A stretch of 64,000 nt of DNA, taken from Symbiodinium natans. Lineage: Eukaryota > Sar > Dinophyceae > Suessiales > Symbiodiniaceae. The notes beneath the pieces were generated by a model. The model was not told the origin of the DNA. It worked only from the letters and a program-made list of their open reading frames with translations, and made no database searches. The stretch's first letter is position 1, and every line of letters starts with the position of its first letter. The translations under genes and the position numbers were made by a program. The DNA lies in assembly GCA_905221605.1 (NCBI GenBank), contig CAJNDS010000402.1, forward strand, positions 515,818-579,817. Direction: 5' to 3'. Of this stretch, positions 60,217-64,000 are shown in pieces.

Positions 60217-60771
60217 TTGAGACTCATGACGAGGTACATGCGACAGTTTGAGAAGTTCCAGCTGGCAGATTTGGACAGCTATTTCGAGGAGGCTTATGCC
60301 CAAGCCCCAGAAGGCTCTTGGTTTTCTTGTTTTCGACATTTCAGAACACGTGTGATGATGGTTGTCAACTTTAAAACGCCGGAAGAGTCGGGGTGGGCCA
60401 ACAGCCAGTCTGAGGCCTGGTTTTTCATCCACGTGGATGCGGAGGTGTCGCCCTGTTTCCATGGGGTCGGACGATGCATGGCCTCTGCACCTCTTTGTAC
60501 TTGTAGCTGGGAGTCCCGGGATGGAGGCCTTGTTCTGGAAGGATTTAGTGGCAGCAGGACAGAGGAACTGCATCAGCCAGGAAGCGCAGGACAGCGTAGG
60601 ATAGCGCAGGGTAGGAGCCCCTTACAACCTTACGAGCTCAGCAGCTCCATCCCTGGTTGGACCTGCATGCCGGGAAGGACCTTCGCAACCGCTGGTCCAC
60701 GGTTCGGCCACGCGTACCCCGACTCACAAAGGATTGTTCTATCCGGGTCCATGGCTGTTACTTTGTGCTGA
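60217..60771 (+). CDS. Hypothetical ORF, 184 codons
   Basis: The first 70 codons (YMRQFEKFQLADLDSYFEEA, then FRHFRTRVMMVVNFKTPEES) look like real protein. Near 60436 a GTGTCG donor follows HVDAE. A different frame (PLHLFVLVAGSPGMEALFWK, 60480-60600) then looks better, so the exon likely ends at about 60441 and another may start nearby. No family recognised. Confidence 0.35.
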   Translation: MRLMTRYMRQFEKFQLADLDSYFEEAYAQAPEGSWFSCFRHFRTRVMMVVNFKTPEESGWANSQSEAWFFIHVDAEVSPCFHGVGRCMASAPLCTCSWESRDGGLVLEGFSGSRTEELHQPGSAGQRRIAQGRSPLQPYELSSSIPGWTCMPGRTFATAGPRFGHAYPDSQRIVLSGSMAVTLC

Positions 60772-63420
60772 AATTTGTTGAAGAATCGCAGCTGCCAAGT
60801 GCTGGTTCCTCGCAGTAGGATAAAAGCTTTGACTGCATTGAATGTATCAGAGTTCCGGTCGATCGCCCTTTGGGAAGATGGATGCGATCCCTGTCCCCTG
60901 CCCATTGCTTTCAGCCTATGTTCAATAAACCGAAGTTCTTCAACTACAGAGCAGTGGGGAATTTGGGGAAGGCCCGGCATAGTCACGCAAACCAGAAATT
61001 CACTAAATGGACGGAAAAGTTATTTGCTTGGCAGTGCGGAAATAAGGGAAATTCACGATGCAGGGGCGCAAAAGGTACTTTTTGATGATACAGACGACAG
61101 CAGATAGATCAGGTCAAGGAGCTGCAGATTGGCAAGTAGATGCAACAGCAACAGGCATTCATGTTTTTGGTGCTTTAGCTCGACAGCCGTATTTGCAAGC
61201 ACGCTGACTTGTAGGCGCCTCAGTTGCAACATGTTGAAGCATCAACTTTAAATAAGCTGCTGCGAAATAGTCTAAAGAATTTGAGTACCTTGAGTTCAAA
61301 ACACAGTTTTATTGGCGATTCCTCATGACAGTGAACAGTTCATATCATCATATCAAATGGTCCTTTCAGCATTCACCGAAATACTGGGACAGTTCAATTT
61401 ACTAGAATATCAAGAGCTGCTCGGGCATGTGATTTCATGCTCTGGTGCCAGTTTCCTTCTCTTAGTTGTGTAAGGAGCACGGGCTGTGTAGAACCAGAAT
61501 CAAGGCCGGTGCGGGGTGACTTTAAGCGGAGGTGCATTTCAAATGAATCAATTTACTATTACTTAGTACGATGATGGTTTGTACCGCTGTTCTCATTGAT
61601 ATTGTCAATGATGAGCTCACGAGCCAATGAGCTGCCACTAGACTGAATCGCCGAACCAAGACTGCAAGACGCCACAGATTTGATGCTGTTGCCTGCGTTG
61701 TGTTGCTTCAACCTCACTAGCCGCACGATCCCATCTACTTGCTTTGGATGTGAGTACTACGCAGGTATTGTTTGCTCTACTTGTAGTATAAGGCTAAGGC
61801 TGTGCTTGTGCCACAATCGTCAGCTCTGGGAGATCCGAGGTCGCAAACATCCTCCGGGCCGCCCAGAGGGCCAGCTCAGGGCTTCGGGGATTTTAGGGGT
61901 GTGGGCAGCTCCGGAGGGCTGGTGTCTGGGGTGTCTGGAAGGTCTCGTGATGCCTTCTTCAGGGGTAAACTCGTTGTGCGCGACAGAGGTCGGAGTCGGC
62001 TCCGCAGTTCGATCCGACAAGTCGGACAGTAAAGATCTTCGTTCCCTTTATTTCGTGTGGGGCGCCTGTGAGTGGAGAGGTCTCGCGATTGCCCGCGATT
62101 GCATCCTGGGAAATCAGAAGGCTCGCCCACCAAGGCTGCAAGGTCAGTCCGACTTCTTCAGTGTGTTTGGGAACCGTCTTGTTTTGTTTGAGCTCCGTGG
62201 TACGAGGACATGAGACAAGTTCTTTTTCAACATTGCCCCCCATGCCGCGTGCCATGAAACTTGTCTGGAAGCCTGCCACTTGACAGTAGATAATTGCCGA
62301 CGCGCTACTCCGAAATATTTTTCTGGCACCCAAGCAAACTGAGCAGAATGAAGCGCAACGATGCAGCTTGCGCAGTAATACACTCCTCACACACCTGCGC
62401 TGGTCGTTTCGATCGACCTGACGCAAGGTCGAAGTAGGAACAAAGGAGGCGCTCCGTGCCATTCTGTCTCTCAGAATCCTTTGATACACCTGTCAGGATC
62501 GACCAGTGCCTGGAGCAGGACGTCTGGTACCTGAGGTGCAGTCTGCTTGCTTTGCTTGCCCTCTTGTGGTGATTTTTTTGGGATTGACACAAGCATGAAA
62601 ACTACCCATAAAGTTGAAGAAAGGCTCAGACTGCTGACATGATTTGCACACAGCCGTTCCAGTGAGAAGCGAACACCAGAATCTCCCGAGTTTGAGGAGG
62701 CTCGACACCAGGAACTCTGAAGATCTATGAAGCATCAATGCAGCATGTGCCAATCCCCAGACTCCTCGCAAAGCTGCTGCGGGGAAGCGAGGCAGCCTGT
62801 ACCGGGGTATGGGAAGGTCTGAAGCATTCAGATGCATTGTGCCAGTGCTTCTGGCATCGGAGGTGGTATCGGAGGCTAGTGCAGACGGAGTTCTCCAAGG
62901 GAGTCTAAACTTGGTCGTAACTTTTCATATCTGGCCGTTGCGACAGTCAGAGTCAGAGGTTGGCAAGAGTGTTTGGTAAAGTGCCCGGAACAGTCGCCGG
63001 GTACCATGTTTCGGAGCCCAAGTGTGAAACTTAATCGCGAAACATTTCTGGCTCAACAGCTCTTGAATGGGTGGGCTTCCCCCCCCATCGAGCAACTCTG
63101 CCGCAGCAAAGAGAGACACATCGGTTCAGGGCGAACAGATGCTGGAAAGCCTGCGGCTGAAACGTCTGCAAGCCTGGGTTTAGGGATGTTGTACAGCAAG
63201 GCGGAAAGAGTGATGAATCGAGCCATCATCATCACTTGGCTCGCGGTTGCAGCCGCAAATCCTGCCGCCCCTTGGCGGCAGATTGTGTTTAGCAGGCCCA
63301 CGCGCTTGCAATAACTTGTAATTGCACTAGGCCTGCTTGCGTATCAGGACGTTGTTGTAAAGCGATAGAGTGTCTCACGCAACTTAGCCTTCCGGGCACA
63401 TGTATGTTCATGAAATGGCC
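60772..63420. other. Exon-poor region with one weak ORF
   Basis: The + frame 61680-62213 (177 codons) starts with a Cys-rich stretch and has no motif; the opposite strand is equally open. Nothing else in this 2.6 kb supports a gene. Confidence 0.35.
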
Positions 63421-63442
63421 TGCGCTTTGCACTCCTCAACAG

Positions 63443-64000
63443 ACATCCACGGCAACCAGCTGATGGAATGCAGCAAGCTCAGCAAGGAGAGCAGTCCGCA
63501 AGTCACCCCAAGGAAGTCCAGAGCGATGCGAAGCTGTCGCAAAAGCCGCTTGATCTGATTGAGGTTATGTGACTTATGTGCCTTTTTTCCACTGAGAGGG
63601 ATTTCAAGGGCTGCCATTTTGCCATTCAGCGGTTTTCCTGGTTGAAGATGGTTGTCTCCCTGAAACTTGAAACAGAGTACCTCATGCCGCCAGGTTTGAC
63701 TACGGCGCATTTGATCAGATCACGGCACAGCTTAATCCACAGAAGCTTGAGGACAGCATGCTGCAGGCGCGACGGCAGAAGGGGCGGGTTTGCAGGAGAT
63801 CTGCACTGCACTTCCGTGAACATGTTTCTGTATCAACGCCAGGTAAGTTCCCCGAAAACAAGCAGTCTTGATGAACCGCCACAGCATCATCGGGATGCGA
63901 CACATCTAGAATTCCACGTGTTGCGTTCCTGTATGCAGACAACTCGTCGACCTGAAGTCTCTGCTTGACAGACTTGCAGTTCCAGGCTGAAGAAGTACCG
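63443..64000 (+). CDS. Partial gene at the right edge, Gln-rich then helical
   Basis: Exon 63443-63563 reads MQQAQQGEQSASHPKEVQSD, then LSQKPLDLIE, and ends at a GTTATG donor. A second + exon starting at about 63694 reads FDYGAFDQITAQLNPQKLED, then SMLQARRQ. A third may begin after TGCAG at 63979 (FQAEEVP) and run off the window. The Gln-rich linker and charged helices resemble a scaffold or coiled-coil protein, but I recognise no family. The phase between exons 1 and 2 is not resolved, so an intermediate exon is possible. Confidence 0.45.

Noticed and set aside
1-64000. tRNA, rRNA, spliced-leader RNA genes and CRISPR arrays
   Set aside because: I looked for tRNA T-loop and acceptor signatures, rRNA blocks, the dinoflagellate leader CCGTAGCCATTTTGGCTCAAG-type word and regularly spaced palindromic repeats, and found no convincing instance by eye.

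Overview
The window looks like nuclear DNA of a dinoflagellate, most likely a Symbiodiniaceae-type alga. No long continuous ORF matches a known protein. Instead, conserved proteins appear as chains of exons of 15-230 nt separated by introns. When adjacent exons are joined by reading phase, many introns begin with GC rather than GT and one appears to begin with GA, as is known for dinoflagellates. Every gene I can support is on the + strand, as in dinoflagellate one-way gene clusters. The DNA is also rich in microsatellites and carries TTTAGGG telomere-type repeats. I could only read the sequence by eye, so exon ends marked ~ are approximate.

Layout, left to right. About 0.9-5.0 kb is a plant-type alpha-amylase (GH13) in about 19 short exons with all three catalytic residues. 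About 5-9.4 kb holds only weak ORFs. About 9.5-12.75 kb is a multi-exon gene for an unrecognised cysteine-rich, potentially N-glycosylated protein. About 15.1-19.5 kb is a second unrecognised multi-exon gene with at least one strong hydrophobic segment. About 19.5-28.7 kb is mostly exon-poor, with a 60-bp tandem duplication, a 10-bp minisatellite and one convincing orphan exon at 26.4 kb. At 28.76-29.34 kb lie the P-loop exons of an EHD-like (dynamin-related) GTPase. At 30-32.1 kb is a repeat-rich block with two copies of an element with matching ends. At 33.3-33.8 kb is an unrecognised exon pair. About 35.5-40.65 kb is a J-domain protein with a DnaJ-X C-terminal region. About 43.1-47.7 kb carries the remaining GTPase exons of an EHD-like protein. 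About 48.9-57.5 kb is a voltage-sensor ion channel of the cyclic-nucleotide-gated/EAG type. About 58-61 kb has overlapping open frames of uncertain status, and a Gln-rich gene runs off the right edge.

The gene functions (starch breakdown, membrane remodelling, co-chaperone, ion channel) do not form an obvious pathway. The most notable arrangement is that the two halves of the EHD-like GTPase are 13.8 kb apart on the same strand, with the whole DnaJ-X gene between them. Either the J-protein gene is nested in a giant intron, or two partial EHD copies are present, or the assembly is misjoined.
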